Of a DNA stretch of 64,000 nucleotides, positions 11,456 through 23,412 are shown one piece after another. This DNA is from Raphanus sativus (Eukaryota > Streptophyta > Magnoliopsida > Brassicales > Brassicaceae). The translations under genes and the position numbers were made by a program. The stretch lies in assembly GCF_000801105.2 (NCBI RefSeq), contig NC_079514.1, positions 28,420,227-28,484,226 of the forward strand, read 5' to 3'. The notes below the pieces were generated by a model. It searched no databases, was not told the origin of the DNA, and saw only the letters and a list, made by a program, of their open reading frames with translations. Each line of letters starts with the position of its first letter. The stretch's first letter is position 1.

Positions 11456-12520
11456 GAATGTGAGAAGAGAGGAATGTGAGAAGAGCTTTGCAAGTTTGAA
11501 GGAGCAACTGATGAGTACACCATTCCTAGTACTGCCTCATCCTGGAGTGGCATATGTTGTGTTGACGCATCAAAGATGGGGCTCAGCTGCGTCTTGATGC
11601 AAGAGGAACATGTGATCTCTTATGCATTTCGACAGCTGAGGAAACACGAGGAGAATTATCCAACTCACAATTTGGAGATGGTAGTGGTGGTGTTTGCACT
11701 TAAGATTTGGTGGGCATACCTTTATGGGGAAAATGTTCAAGTGTTTACGGATCATAAGAGTGTTAAGTACATTTTCACTCAGCCGGAGTTGAATCTAAGG
11801 CAAAGAAGATGGATGGAGTTGGTGGCGAACTATGATTTAGAGATAGCTTATCACCCATAAAATGTTAACTTAGTAGCTGATGCCCTTAGTCGCTGAAAGG
11901 CGAGTGTATCGACTGAGAAGAAAATAGGAGGGTTGATTTCGATGCTGGAAATGTTGCGTATTAGTAGGCGAGGAAGCGGAAAATCAAGCTGACCGTCTGA
12001 CTCAAAAATTGGCCCAGGGGACGATGAAGCATTGGTTAAGATGGTCGAGGATGGTGTCGTAGGCTATTGGAAGACCAATAACGAGACAATCATCTTCCAT
12101 GAACGAGTATGTTTCCCAAATGACAAGGAGTTGAGGGAAAATGTACTGAAGGAATCACACCAATCCAAGTTCTCCATACACCCAGGTGCGACGAAGATGT
12201 ACCACGACCTTAAGCGGTACTACCATTGGTCAGGGATGAAAAGGGATGTAGCTGGATGGGTGGAAAAGTGTCCAACATGCCAGTTAGTGAATGCAAAGCA
12301 TCAGGTTCCAAGTGGCTTGTTGCAGAATTTACCTATGCCTGATTGGAAGTGGGATATGATCACGATGGACTTCATGTGTGTACTTCCAAAGACGATGGGC
12401 TGCAAGGATTCAGTATGGGTGATAGTAGATCTCTTAACTAAGTCAGCACATTTCCTTTTAAGTCAGCACATTTCCTTTTGTTCCAAATGCCAGATGGTGT
12501 GGATAAGTGTGTTGAACTCT
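11456..12520 (+). pseudogene. Ty3/gypsy pol: RNase H and integrase zinc finger/core, first half
   Basis: Part of a chromovirus-like Ty3/gypsy polyprotein on the plus strand. It starts abruptly inside the RT/RNase H connection ([20 protein letters not shown]). It goes on, with a frame change near 11570, to [20 protein letters not shown] and [13 protein letters not shown], and stops near 11860 after DLEIAYHP. A further block (12032-12520) has the integrase HHCC finger (HPGATKMYHDLKRYYHWSGM ... CPTCQ) and the start of the catalytic core (WKWDMITMDF). A perfect 20-bp tandem duplication at 12440-12479 disturbs the core. The reading is cut at 12520 by a solo LTR and resumes at 13703. Gag, protease and most of RT are missing. 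Confidence 0.85.
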
Positions 12521-13697
12521 TGATCTGCTCAAATTACCCGAAGAGCAACTCTCTCAAATAAGAGACCCATTTCAGTACTTGAACATCGTATCCACAGAGA
12601 CTCAAAATCTCACACAATAAACTTTAGGTACAGATTAAGCTAAGTCAAATAATATAAAAGCGATAAATAAAGCAAAGCAGTAAATCAGGAGTTTCTTGTT
12701 TGATGGAAGGAGGATTGCTAGACTTAGGGTTTCGTTCAGGTTATGATAACTCAAATATATAGATGCTAAGGGTTAATCCTAGAACTCGATATCTAATGGA
12801 AAAGACAACCAGCTGTGACATGTGAGTCTAACCTTTTGACTAAGTCCAGTGTTTCAGCTGTCACATGTTAACACGGATCGAGTGTGATCAATGCTATGGG
12901 ATGAGCATCGATGGACACTGCCTTAAGTAATCGTTATCAAACTAATCGATTTATTCACTAATGATTTTGTGTGCGTCTAACTATCCTGTGATCAGACTTA
13001 TAGTTAGCTTCTCTAGAACACAAGCAGTATGATAAACTCTAGAGAACTCAAACCTAATAGATGGATCTACTCAGACATGATAGTTGTTATTGGAAAATCA
13101 TAGAAAGAATAGATGAAACAGATATAAAATATTAAACCAAAACCAATGGACTTTCAAGAAGACTCTAAAATATTTTCTCTCTTCTCTCCTAACCTAAAAT
13201 TATGAATAAAAGATATGTCTAAAAAATGGCTTAGAAAGCACATATACATGGTTTAAAGTCGGTAAGGGGTATTCTGGTAATTTTGGTGGCTTTTGGTCCA
13301 AGTCGGTCATAAAATAGACTCGCCCCATTTTCTTGCCTCTTTTTCGATCGGCACCAAGGTTCTGTCGTCGATTTACACTCCTTCATCACCTCGACAACTT
13401 CCTCTCGCGAGTCATACTGACCACTCTTCAATAAAACGAGCATAACATTAGATCTAACCGTTAGATGGACCTCAAATTGGTGGCATTAGCATGATCCCAC
13501 TGAGGGAAGGTCTCCATCTATAGATAAACTCTGATGCATATATGCAGTTCTGCACCTCAAAAGACTCCAAAATCACCAAAGCTCTCCAAAACGTACATGA
13601 ACCTGAAAACACTCTAAAACATATTCCAAAACCATATAATATACTCAATAAGTCACATATACCATGGTCTAAAAGAAGTAAAATCCATGGTATATCA
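12521..13697 (-). mobile_element. Solo LTR inserted in the gypsy integrase
   Basis: This 1177-bp insert starts TGATCTGC and ends TATATCA on the plus strand, so its ends form the inverted repeat TGAT/ATCA of an LTR. It is flanked by ACTCT (12516-12520) and ACGCT (13698-13702), a 5-bp target duplication with one change. Removing the insert and one copy rejoins the integrase frame with the expected order ..CVEL then Y..REIV..SIVSD. On the minus strand it ends with GGGTAATTTGAGCAGATCA, resembling LTR ends of Athila-like gypsy elements. No internal retrotransposon genes are present, so it is a solo LTR. Confidence 0.8.
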
Positions 13698-13702
13698 ACG
13701 CT

Positions 13703-14608
13703 ATACGAGAGAAATTGTGATATTTCTTGGCATTCTGTTAGCATCGTGTCTGATCGAGATCCACAATTTGCTTCAAAATTTGGTTGGCTTCCCAGAAAGC
13801 TATAGGAACCAAGGTGAACATGAGTAAAGCGTAGCGCCCAGAAACGAATGGACAATCGGAGCGGACAATCCAATCATTGGAGGATTTATTGCGGGTTTGT
13901 GTAGTGGATTATGGTAAACTATGGGATAAACATTTACCCTTAGCTGAGTTTTCGTACAAGAATGGCTACCACTCTAGTATTGGAATTTCACCGTATGAAA
14001 CCTTGTATGGACTTCTGTGTCGAACTCCCTTGTGTTGGATTGAAGTGGGGGAGGGCATGATCAAGTTAGTCTAGGAGAAAATGAAGGAAGCTTAAGATCG
14101 GCAGAAAAAGATATGCAGACAAGAGGAGGAAGGAATTAGATTTCCAAGTGGGGAGATGTTTAAATGGTGATGTTTAAGGGAAATGATAGAACGGTAAAGA
14201 TGAGAAAACTGCAACTGAGGTATATGGGACCGTTTAAGATCGTGGAACGAATTGGACCAGTGACTTATTGTTTGTAATTCTGACTAGATCCATTCATTCC
14301 ATGATACTCTTCATGTGTCTCAATTGAGGAAGGTGGTAAGGGATTCGGCCTTAATTGTCTCGTAACCATCTGAAGATTTGGGTTCTGGTTTGTCGATCCA
14401 TGGAAAACCAATACAAGTGAAGAGGCTTCCAGACAAGCAGATTAGGAAGAAGAGGGTTCCTATGGTCGAATTTGTATTTGAGCGTGATGGGATACATGAG
14501 ACTACGAAAGAGCGTGTAAGAATGATGATGGTTGAGTATCCGGCATTATTCGAGACCCAAGTGGATGAGCTGATGGCAGATGCAGACTCTGGGATGAATT
14601 TCTCATAA
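13703..14608 (+). pseudogene. Ty3/gypsy pol: integrase second half to C-terminus
   Basis: Continuation of the integrase after the solo LTR: SIVSDRDPQFASKF, then, in other frames, [40 protein letters not shown] and [15 protein letters not shown]. After several stops come YMGPFKIVERIGPVTY-like and HVSQLRKVVRDSALIV residues, and a C-terminal tail to 14608 (REETTKERV-like, EYPALFE). A polypurine run (about 14608-14620) and an LTR follow directly, the normal 3' order for a gypsy element. Confidence 0.8.
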
Positions 14609-14620
14609 TAGGGAGAGAGT

Positions 14621-16203
14621 TGTAAGACCCGCTCCCAGAGTATTTTTAATTTATAAAAATAATGCATCCAGGAAGAGGTTTCTTGTAAGAAAGTGAAAAT
14701 TATTCTAAGTGTTGGAAATTTTGTTTCGTTATGAATGGAATACAAACTAAATTTTTCTTTAAGTATCAAAGGCCATTCGTACTATCAAATCATCGATAAC
14801 TTAGAATAAATAGGGTTAAACTGACCATAGAGCGATCAAGTCTAAGAAAGTGGTCGACGGACCGCAGAGCCAATTAAGGAAAGTTCAGACATTCGGGAAT
14901 ACGGGTTCCAAGTAAGGCAAGTTCGATTGGTCATCATTGACGGGATTCTACGAAAGGAAGGTCAAGCCTGCAGGAGTCGTATAAGGAAATAATTGTAGAG
15001 ATTCTGTCAAGCCTTTGTGGGCAAGATTTGGCCAAGCCAAATAAGAACAATAAATTTCTGGCTTGGTAAGAAAGTCCAAGAGTAGTATATAAAGGGACCT
15101 TCAGATCTCATTCTAGACACAACTTGAAAAGCAAGTTAGAGAGAGGTCAGAGCAAGAACTCAGTTCTAGAGAGAGAGAGTTTAGGAAGGGAGGATCGAGC
15201 GAGGAGGATCACAAGAATATTCGCCGGAAAATGCAGCTAAGTTCATAGTCTTTTATCCTTTAAGATCAATCAAGGTGAGGATACAATTCGTGGCAGTCCA
15301 ATAAGAAAATTTGTCTAGTTTGATTCAGTAGGATCCAATTTAAGCTTGGATAGAATTCTTTTATAGAAAGTTAGTTCATCGTTTTCTTAGGAAAATGTAT
15401 GATAGAATTCGTTTATGGTAAGTTCTTTCGTCGTGTTCTTAAGAAATGTATGATAATAATCGTTTATGGAAAGTTGTTCATTGCGTTCTTAGGAAATGAT
15501 ACTAGATTTGATGGATGGATAATAGAGTTATGTTAGGATATTTATGTGAGAAATGAACGTTTGTTCTTGAGAACGTAGGTCATGAAATTATAATGCGTTC
15601 AAAGAAACTGTAATCGAATTGAGTTAATTAAGGAAACTGGTTAAGAGAATGTTTTGGACCTTCGAGTCGAAGGTTTGGCTACGGGCCGTAATGGACTAAC
15701 GGGTCACAGGTTGGCTACGGCTACAGGTATGACTACGGCCGCAGTTTGGGCCACATGCGCAGGTTTATGGGCCTTCGGGTCGAAAGGTTAGGAAGTGCTA
15801 AAGTAATAAGAAAATCTTGGAATTAGCTAGCTAGGTACAGAAATGTTAGAACTGGATCCTAGGGTATTAGTATTGACTGAGCATTTGATTATTAGACTGT
15901 AGTGCGCGGTATTGAGCATCCTCACTGAGTATTTGTGTATGCTCTTTCTTCTTTTTGTGATGAAGGTGATGAGTAGTTGGTTGGACTGGAGCGCGGGACG
16001 GTGAAGACCATCGGGACAGGTTTTCATAAACTTGAGATTCTTATTTGGGTGTTTTATGAATCTTTATATTATTCTACATTATTTTCTTGGATTTATTAAT
16101 AAAGTAGAATATTTTCTTAAGTTTATTTGTTGAACATTTTCCTGAATTTTACTTAGAAAATTTTGAGGCTTTTTAAAGATTTTTGGGTTGCCTCTTAGTG
16201 ACA
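14621..16203 (+). mobile_element. Long LTR of the gypsy element, followed by a primer-binding site
   Basis: It starts TGTAAGACCCGC right after the purine tract GGGAGAGAGT and ends CTCTTAGTGACA, giving TGT/ACA ends and about 1583 bp. A TATATAAA box lies at 15086-15093, a promoter-like position. Just after it (16216-16235) comes AGCAGTATCAGAACTAGAAG, which resembles the tRNA-Met primer site TGGTATCAGAGC. The LTR is therefore preceded by pol, as a 3' LTR, and followed by a PBS, as a 5' LTR. About 30 bp after the PBS the gypsy sequence seems to end. Confidence 0.75.
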
Positions 16204-16235
16204 AAATCCGGTGTGAAAGCAGTATCAGAACTAGA

Positions 16236-16510
16236 AGCGCCTAATGGATCCCTCGCACCGAGAAATGTAGCCCCATAATGTGGTATGTTCCTGTTTTTTT
16301 CTTCTTGCCAGCCTTCTGTAAAAAAAAAGCCAAACAAATTTAAATCAATGATATGAAGAAATCATACTATATAAAAATAATTATATTCCTAAACATGTTA
16401 AATTTATAAACTACTAATATTTGTAATCTAATTTTATTCCTAAACTAATTTCATACCTAAGCTAATTCCATTCCCAAACTAATTCCATATCTAACTAATA
16501 ATCTAAACAT
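16236..16510. other. Junction of gypsy fragment and CACTA DNA, no gene
   Basis: Noncoding. After the PBS-like site there are a few tens of bases of probable gypsy leader, then AT-rich DNA with repeats of the type AAACTAATTCCATACCTAA (about 16435-16500). The exact junction is not visible. Confidence 0.4.
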
Positions 16511-16514
16511 TTTT

Positions 16515-16670
16515 TTTATGGTTTTCACGGAAAAACTTGATTTTACAGTTTTGGCGAAAAAATCGATTTTATGGTTGACGGGAAAACTTGATTTTTACGT
16601 TTTTGGCGGAAAACTCGATTTTGTGGTTTTGACGGAAATACATGATTTTACGGTTTTACGAGGACAATTT
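16515..16670. repeat. Short tandem repeat array, about 30-bp unit
   Basis: About five diverged copies of a unit like GGTTTTGGCGGAAAACTTGA followed by TTTTAC. It is noncoding and sits inside the CACTA element. Confidence 0.75.
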
Positions 16671-16779
16671 GTTTTGCGTTTGTATATTAAAAATCAGTTA
16701 AATTTTTTTATTTGTTTAGTTTAACTTTTGTTAAGAGAGTATAAAATTAAAATAATTAAAAACTAAATCAACAATAGTT

Positions 16780-16950
16780 CAAATGGGTACACGTAAATTT
16801 TTCAGGTTCTAAATGGGTATCCCTAATAAACCTATTTTTAAATGGGTCTAAATGGGTATAGATTCTAAATGGGGTGAGTCTTAAACGGGGTGGCTCTTAA
16901 ATGGGGTGGGTTTATATGGGGTGGGTTTTACCATTTTAGCAGCCCTACCT
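16780..16950. repeat. AAATGGGGTGGGT-type repeats, possible hAT element end
   Basis: Repeated words AAATGGGTATA, AAATGGGGTGAG, AAATGGGGTGGGT lead to CCATTTTAGCAGCCCTA at about 16933-16950. Read on the minus strand this begins TAGGGCTGCTAAAATGG, like the terminal and subterminal repeats of non-autonomous hAT elements. The opposite end was not found. Confidence 0.4.
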
Positions 16951-18824
16951 TAGAGAGAGAGGAGGGTTTGAGACAAATGAGCAACCACAATGGGATGGAT
17001 GGGCTCGGGTTTATATAGGAATTTTTTATTCGTCGTAATGTAGTCATAACGTTACAAAGAAATAGGAATGACCCACGTTTTTTTGTTTTTCAACGAATTA
17101 GGGACGATCCATGTTTCGACGAATTAGGAACGTACCATGTATTTTAATGACTCAGTTACGATGAATAAAGTTTATACCCCGAAATCAGAACTTTAAACCC
17201 CTAAACCCTTATTTCATAAGATATATATATACGTCTCTAACCCATAAACCTTTAATATAACATTGAATTTTATTTTATGACATTGAGTTTTATTTTTAAC
17301 ATAGATTTGTTACAGTATTAGAAATATAATGAAAACATAGAATTGATACAATATAATTTAACATAGAGTTGTTACATTATTAAATAATATGACATATTGA
17401 AATTTCCTTGTCATCAGAATCATCACTCAGGTCATCACTGCAATCATCACTCTCTTCAAATTCATCTTCATTTCTTTCTTCTGCCATATCATCTCGAAGA
17501 TCTTCATATTCACGGTTTTGATCAACAAGTAAGATTTTGTATATAGGTTGTTCAGGTATTTTCACTTCATTTACGGAATCTTGTTGCAGTAGCGCTTTTT
17601 CACTATAGATTATATGTCTCCAAGGTGTAACTTTTATTGAGGATAACCAATATTTCCAGATTCTGTGATCCTCGGAGATGTAATAAAACAAACATCCTCT
17701 GTTTGAGATGTCAATATTAAGGGTTCAAATTTGTTGTACTTTCGTGCAGCGTTGATATCCAAAACTCCAAGCTTATTATACTGAACAGCCATATTAACGA
17801 CAGGGTCGAACCAGTCACATTTGAAGAAGAAACATTTCCTGTTCACTAAACTGAGAAATTCCACTTCAGTGCAAGATCTAATAGAAATATTTCACATTTC
17901 AAACATATTCCATAGTTGAATGTTGTACGATGACTTCCATACTCGTAAGCATGAAAAGTAAAACCTCGTGTGAAATACATAGATATTGTGGTGACTTAGA
18001 AACCGGGTCTTGAATCAATTTTTGAAACCATGGCGGATATAATGAATCATCATAATCAATCTCTAATGAAAATAATATACATATACATATATATAAATAT
18101 TTATAATAAATAACTTCATTATGATGTTTTAGTAACTGCTATATCTGCATCTTCAACTACTTAACGAAGTTTTGCTTTTTCTTTTTGTTGAACTCATTAC
18201 TCGCTATTCCTGGTATAGCTTCTCTACTTGTGCAACAAAATTCGATATTTTTGCAAAGTAATTAATCATTAATTAAATTAAATTACTATATATGATCAAA
18301 GGAAATAAAATTTGAACATATTTTCCTTTCAAAAGACTGCATCTCCTCGCAGTTTAGGAGTATATAAATGTGGGCATTGTAACAGTCTTCTGGACTCGAC
18401 CACTAAACTTCGTTCAGTTTCCTACTTAGACGTCCAATCTGGCAGAAAACATCTGCAACACTTTCTACAGCATATGTCGGCATAACACCACCTATCATTG
18501 TATCTTCTCGGAGCCCCTTTTCGTGTCCTGGCTTGTTACCCAAAGTAGACGAAGTGAAGTGAGATGTTTTCTCCGCCAAATTCCCAATAACTATGGAACC
18601 TCCCACCCTTGCAAGATTTTTTGATTTTCCTTTTAAATGTTTTATGGAACTCTCATACGGATACTTAAATCCGTAGTGAACAGGTTCACGAAGCAATGCT
18701 TCATGCGAGAAGTTGACAACTAGATATTCCATGACGTTAAAAAGACGGAGGGAAAATTTTCTCCAAATTAATAGTGGGATATCTGTATCAAGTTGTCTGA
18801 TAATATCTTCATTTAAGGTATGAA

Positions 18825-19414
18825 CTAGATTTTAACCCGCGATTTCAAAGTGCGGATTTATTTTCTTTTATTTTTTTTAAATTGACAAATATTTAGTAAA
18901 TGTTATATTTTTATATATTTGTGTTTTTTATAAAAGACTTAGGATTTTTATCTTTCTTTAACGTTTTTATTTTAAATGAGTATTTATGTTTAGAAAATTA
19001 AAATTTATTTTTCAGTGAATTAAGTTGGTATAACTCTGATAAATTAATTTTATTATGTGGTTAATTTTTTAATTAAAAAATTATATACTTTTAATAAAGA
19101 TTTATAATTTTCAATGAAAAAATCAAATTTTTTATGAATGCTTAAATTATATTAAGGAAAAAAAACATAAGAATTATTTTGCACTTGGATTCAGTGGTCC
19201 AAAAGAAAAAAAATAAGAATTGGATCTGATTTCTTAATCAGCCCCAATAGCCCAAAAAGATCTGATGTGGGCAGTGGGCTGGATCCAAAAAATGACTCAA
19301 TATAGATGTGTTATTAATGTTATTTGATTACCTTTAATGAAATATGCAATGTTAGTAAAGAAAAGGGTATTTTTAGTAAAAAAAACCAATAGGATCCTGC
19401 TTTAATAGAATAGA
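18825..19414 (-). mobile_element. Non-autonomous Helitron, 590 bp
   Basis: On the minus strand it starts TCTATTCTATTAAAGCAGG (from 19414) and ends with a GC-rich imperfect hairpin (CCGCACTTTGAAATCGCGG) followed by GTTAAAATCTAG (to 18825). The 5' TC is preceded by A and the 3' CTAG followed by T, the Helitron A^T target. It lies between the MMHIEKNFF block and DUF4218 of the CACTA transposase, so it is younger than the CACTA element. Confidence 0.85.
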
Positions 19415-20033
19415 TGCTAAGATCCGTGAAAAAATCTCCAATGCCTGCAAATATTATATAAGAATTAGTTAGATATATGTATTTGTATAAAAAATTATTT
19501 AAATTCAGTCACTTCTAAGAATTAAATTAGTTATCTGCAAGTGCTTCATGATATTTTTGGGAAGAAACTCCGCCAATACAAATGGTAGTAGTCATTGCAT
19601 AAATACATTACAGTCATGACTCTACATTCTTGAAAAATTTTGCCCCTACTCAACACATCGTGAGAGATTTGAAATGTATCCATAAAAAAAACTTAACATC
19701 TGATACCACACATTTAAACAATGCCGCCTTCGCTTTTGATTAAAATCTAAAGAGGGCAACCATAATTTTGCATAGTTTTTTATATGCATCTCACTCTTCG
19801 AACATATTGCAAGAAAGTCCAATATTGAGTTCTTGTTATCTTTTGTCTTTTCTAGTACGTTCACTAATGTATTGATGATGTTATCGAAGAAGTTCTTCTC
19901 TATATGCATCACATCATGAATGTGTCAGAGAAGTAGATCCTTCCAGTATGGAATTTTCCAAAATATACTCTTTTTGTGCCGGTTATGTTGTGTCCAGTGA
20001 CCATCCTACATATTTGCATGAATATGTCAATTA

Positions 20034-20060
20034 CCCCCCCCCCCTCCCCCCCCCCCCCCC
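20034..20060. repeat. C homopolymer tract
   Basis: A run of C broken by a single T, inside the decayed transposase. It probably arose by slippage after coding constraint was lost. Confidence 0.9.
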
Positions 20061-22015
20061 ACACACCCTTCCTCTGCGGACTGTTTCTCGTACATTATAA
20101 TAATCAATATCATTCTCAATTTCTTCTCTGAATAATATGGTGGAGTGGTGTCTCGTACAACTATTTTTGACATGTACAATGTCTCATTCCTTCTACACGG
20201 ATGGTTAGTGGAAGAAATCTCTGTTGACGATCAAGCCAACACGTCTTCCTACCATACTTCAACTAAAATATGTTTGTCCTTCCCATACAATAAGGACATG
20301 CTAACCTCCAATGGGTTGTCCATCCTGATAACATCCCATATGTAGGAAATTCACTGATGGTCCAAAAACAATTGCTCTCATTGTAAAGTTTCTTCTTGAA
20401 GAACAATCATATGTCTGCACCCATATTCACCACAACTCCTTCAATTTTTCTATCAAAGGTTGAAGAAACACATCAAGTGGCCACTTTGGATGATTAGACC
20501 CAGGTATTATACTCATGAAAATAAATTATATGACGTCAAAATTACTGGCTAAAGTGAGTATTGACTTCCAGACATTCCAAAAAGACTAAATCATATGTGC
20601 AAATTCCAAGATAAACATTGCGAATGTTTCTTGCAAAATCAATGTGTATTAAATTCAAGTGTTTCCAAGCTTTTGCATCTAAAACATGACTTATCTCGCC
20701 ATCCGTCTGAGTATGTTCCTCCTACCATATCATTGCTGCTACAGTCCTCTCAGATATTTAATCTTTTCAGCCTATCGGTAGTAGGTAAGTACCACATCCG
20801 CTGGTATGGTGCCCTATTCCACCAACGTCTTTGTGGTTTATACCATGGCTTCTTGCAAAATCAACACTCCAAAAACTCTTCATCTTTCTGCCAATAGATC
20901 ATATATTTTCTATACACATATATATCATTTCTGAAGGTAAGCCAAGACTATAAACCAGTTGCTGAATCTCATAGTAAGAATAATCAGACTAGTTATTTTT
21001 GGCAAACTCTTTAAACAGCTCAACCAATGCATCTATACAAACTTATGGTAAATTATGATCAGTTTTGATATTATCCTATGTCCTAATGACAATTTAGAAA
21101 AATCTTCTCTACAACTTTCATAGATTGGCTGATTAGAAGCGTCTAGCATTTCATAAAACCTTTTTGCATCCAAGTTAGGTTCCTCTACATTTTCTACTTC
21201 TGCAGTAACTTTTGAGGTTGTTTCAAGAAATACATCTATAACCATATCATGCATCCTATCATAGTCTACTAGCTGATCCTCTTGAGGGTAACTACTTTCA
21301 GTATGCAAATGATTGGGTTCTTCACTATTACCAACATCTTCAAAGAGACTACTACTACTAGCTCCATTCTTACCATGACTCTCTCCATGTTGAAACCAAA
21401 TGTAATAATGTGGGGTAAATCCTCTATTTACTAAATATTTCTAAACCGTTTCACTACGAGTAAACTTGGTATTTTTGCAATTACGACAAAGACAGAACAT
21501 CCTATCAGCTTCCAGTGTGAAAGGTGTATTTCTGGTCTGGTAAATAAATATCTCTATCATGTTGAGAAATGCATTTGTCACCATTTATTCAGAATCTTTA
21601 TGTGCATACATCAAACTTCATAATTCGTAGATCTTACCACCAATGCCATTTTTTCTTTCAAATCATTATTTTGGGGTTCTTTTGAATGAGAGGAGAGATG
21701 CATATTTTTAGGAAAATTTTGGAATTTGGTAGGTAGGAATGTTACAACGAATTTATAACGACATATACTTTACAATGTTTTAACGACTTTGTTATAATCA
21801 ATTGTCCTTTTTTAACCAACCATACATACACACATAATACACGTTTTTGTTAAATGGTCGTAGTGTTATGACGAAAATTATTCATTGGAAAATTACAACT
21901 ACATTACGACGATTTTTTTCCGTCGTAATGTAATTGTAAAGTAGGCGTAATTTTACGACGTCCAATTTTTCATTGTAAATTATCGTTGGTATGCACTTAC
22001 TTTCTTGTAATGTAA

Positions 22016-23290
22016 CTATTGCTGAAATCATCAAAAATCTATAAATTAATAACGAACGTTAACTAAAATTTAAAAGTATCCGAATTATTTTAAAAAAAAT
22101 CTGATAAAAGATTAACTAAACTATTTAAACTAACCAGAGTTTCATAATAGTAAATACAATATGATATAAAAATAACCAAAAAAATTGTCTAATTTTAATA
22201 ACTAGTGGGAGCATATTTGCAAATTTTTGGGAGCCTTTGAAAGCATCGGTATCGGTCTTCTCAATTTTTTTTTATGTTTTTCTTTTGATTTTTGGTTTGT
22301 ATTTGTTTTAGAGGAATACCCTATGTGACTATGAAGATCTTAAAAATGGTTTTTGTCATAAATATAGCATTTAAAAATTAAAATATATTATTAAAGATGT
22401 AAATATACACTTATATCTCATATGGTTAACTAATCTAGAGTTAAAATTTAGAGTTAAAGAGGTGGAATTTTAGGAGTAAGGTTTAAAAAAAAATTTAAAA
22501 AATGAATGTTAAAAATTTAAAATATTTTTTTTAAATAGTTTTAAAAAGCATTTTTGAGTTTTAAAAAGAACAGTGTCATGTCGATGGTGGTGGCTCAAAA
22601 GAACAGTGTCATGTTGAGCTCTTGCGAGTGCAGAGCCTGATCTCTCCTCTATTCCAGTCACGGGTTGTCCGGTGTTTATTTTGGTCGCTCATGTGGGTAT
22701 TGGGTTTTTGATTGGTTCGAGTGGTTATTGGTTTTTGATCGCTACTATTTTCGGGCGCTTGTGCGTGTTTAATGATCGCCATGATCTTTATGTGTTGGAC
22801 CAAAAGACAGACGGGTCGTTCCAGATTGAAAGGTTGACTATATGACTTCTCAATTGGCAAATTCTCTCTTTGTTCTTCCAACATGTTGTCAAAGCTTCAT
22901 GTGGAAGTTTATGTTAGGTTTGTAATCTCTTCTCATCATGATGGCAATACTTTGGTTGCGTGGTTTATGTCATACCCCTTCTAGTGTGCGTGGATTATTT
23001 CACTTCTTATACCATAGACGTATGCATTTTCTTCTCGTAGCTTTGTTATTGTGAGTTGCGCAAGGCATCATCTGTCAATCCAAATGAGGTGTTGTCGCTG
23101 CCTCTTCAACTCTCATTCACTGGATAGAAACACTGTTGCGACTGCAATATCATCCTTGGTGATGTCTGGACACCATTACCATTCCAAGAGCCTGGCTTGT
23201 CTCACTCTTTACACTCATCCAAAAATCATTTCTTCAAAAAAGAAATATTAATACATAATTTCCAAAACAAACCAAGCAAAGAAAACTGAG
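22016..23290. other. No recognised gene between CACTA and eIF3J
   Basis: The left half is AT-rich. The stretch 22560-23250 is less AT-rich and holds short open frames on both strands, but no residues I can tie to a family. A 22-bp word containing AAAGAACAGTGTCATGT occurs twice (about 22566 and 22598). It may be an old repeat or gene debris. Confidence 0.4.
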
Positions 23291-23412
23291 AAAAGACAGG
23301 ACTAGAGTGTTTTAGTTTTACTAAAAAGTGTTACTTCAATAGATGTATTAAAAAACCGCCGATGATTTAAATCTCTCCTAAGGAGGTAACTGCAACTTCC
23401 AAAATGCAATTT

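Larger units (their letters stand above)
17380..21640 (-). pseudogene. CACTA transposase (TPase/TnpD-like, tnp2 family), broken
   Basis: On the minus strand the family's domains appear in order. About 21.5 kb: transposase-associated domain (FTRSETV.KYLVNRGFTPHY, YIWFQHGESH). 21.3-21.0 kb: DMVIDVFLE ... RFYEMLDASNQPIYESC. 20.9-20.15 kb: tnp2 core (MWYLPTTDRLKRLYL-like, SSMLWHAEHTQTDGEISH, and YGMLSGWTTHWRLACPYCMG after one frame change). 19.9-19.45 kb: MMHIEKNFFDNIINT and SHDCNVFMQ. 18.8-18.4 kb: DUF4218 (VMEYLVVNFSHEALLREPVH ... FCQIGRLSRKLNEV). 17.86-17.4 kb: DUF4216 (FFKCDWFDPVVNMAVQYN) and an acidic tail. Several stops and frameshifts and a C homopolymer (20034-20060) break it. The protein would cut at the element ends; this copy cannot. 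Confidence 0.85.
9594..22012 (-). mobile_element. CACTA (En/Spm) DNA transposon, 12.4 kb, with nested insertions
   Basis: The left end reads CACTACAGGAAAACAGACG and the right end, on the minus strand, CATTACAAGAAAGTAAGTG; both continue GCATAACAACGA / GCATACCAACGA. This is a CACTA terminal inverted repeat with a few substitutions. Flanking triplets are TAG (left) and TAA (right), a 3-bp target duplication with one change. Inside each end are short subterminal words (TTACGAC, CGTCGTAA). On the minus strand it carries the transposase (about 21.6 to 17.4 kb) and a TnpA-like gene (about 11.5 to 10.1 kb), in the order usual for En/Spm. A gypsy fragment (11.46-16.23 kb) and a Helitron (18.8-19.4 kb) have entered it. 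Stops in the genes make it non-autonomous now. Confidence 0.85.

Noticed and set aside
20145..20897. Plus-strand open frames in the 20-21 kb region
   Set aside because: They are antisense to the tnp2 core of the CACTA transposase, whose conserved residues read on the minus strand.
22609..22884. A 91-codon minus-strand open frame
   Set aside because: No recognisable domain, no intron signals or conserved context; kept only as unassigned DNA.
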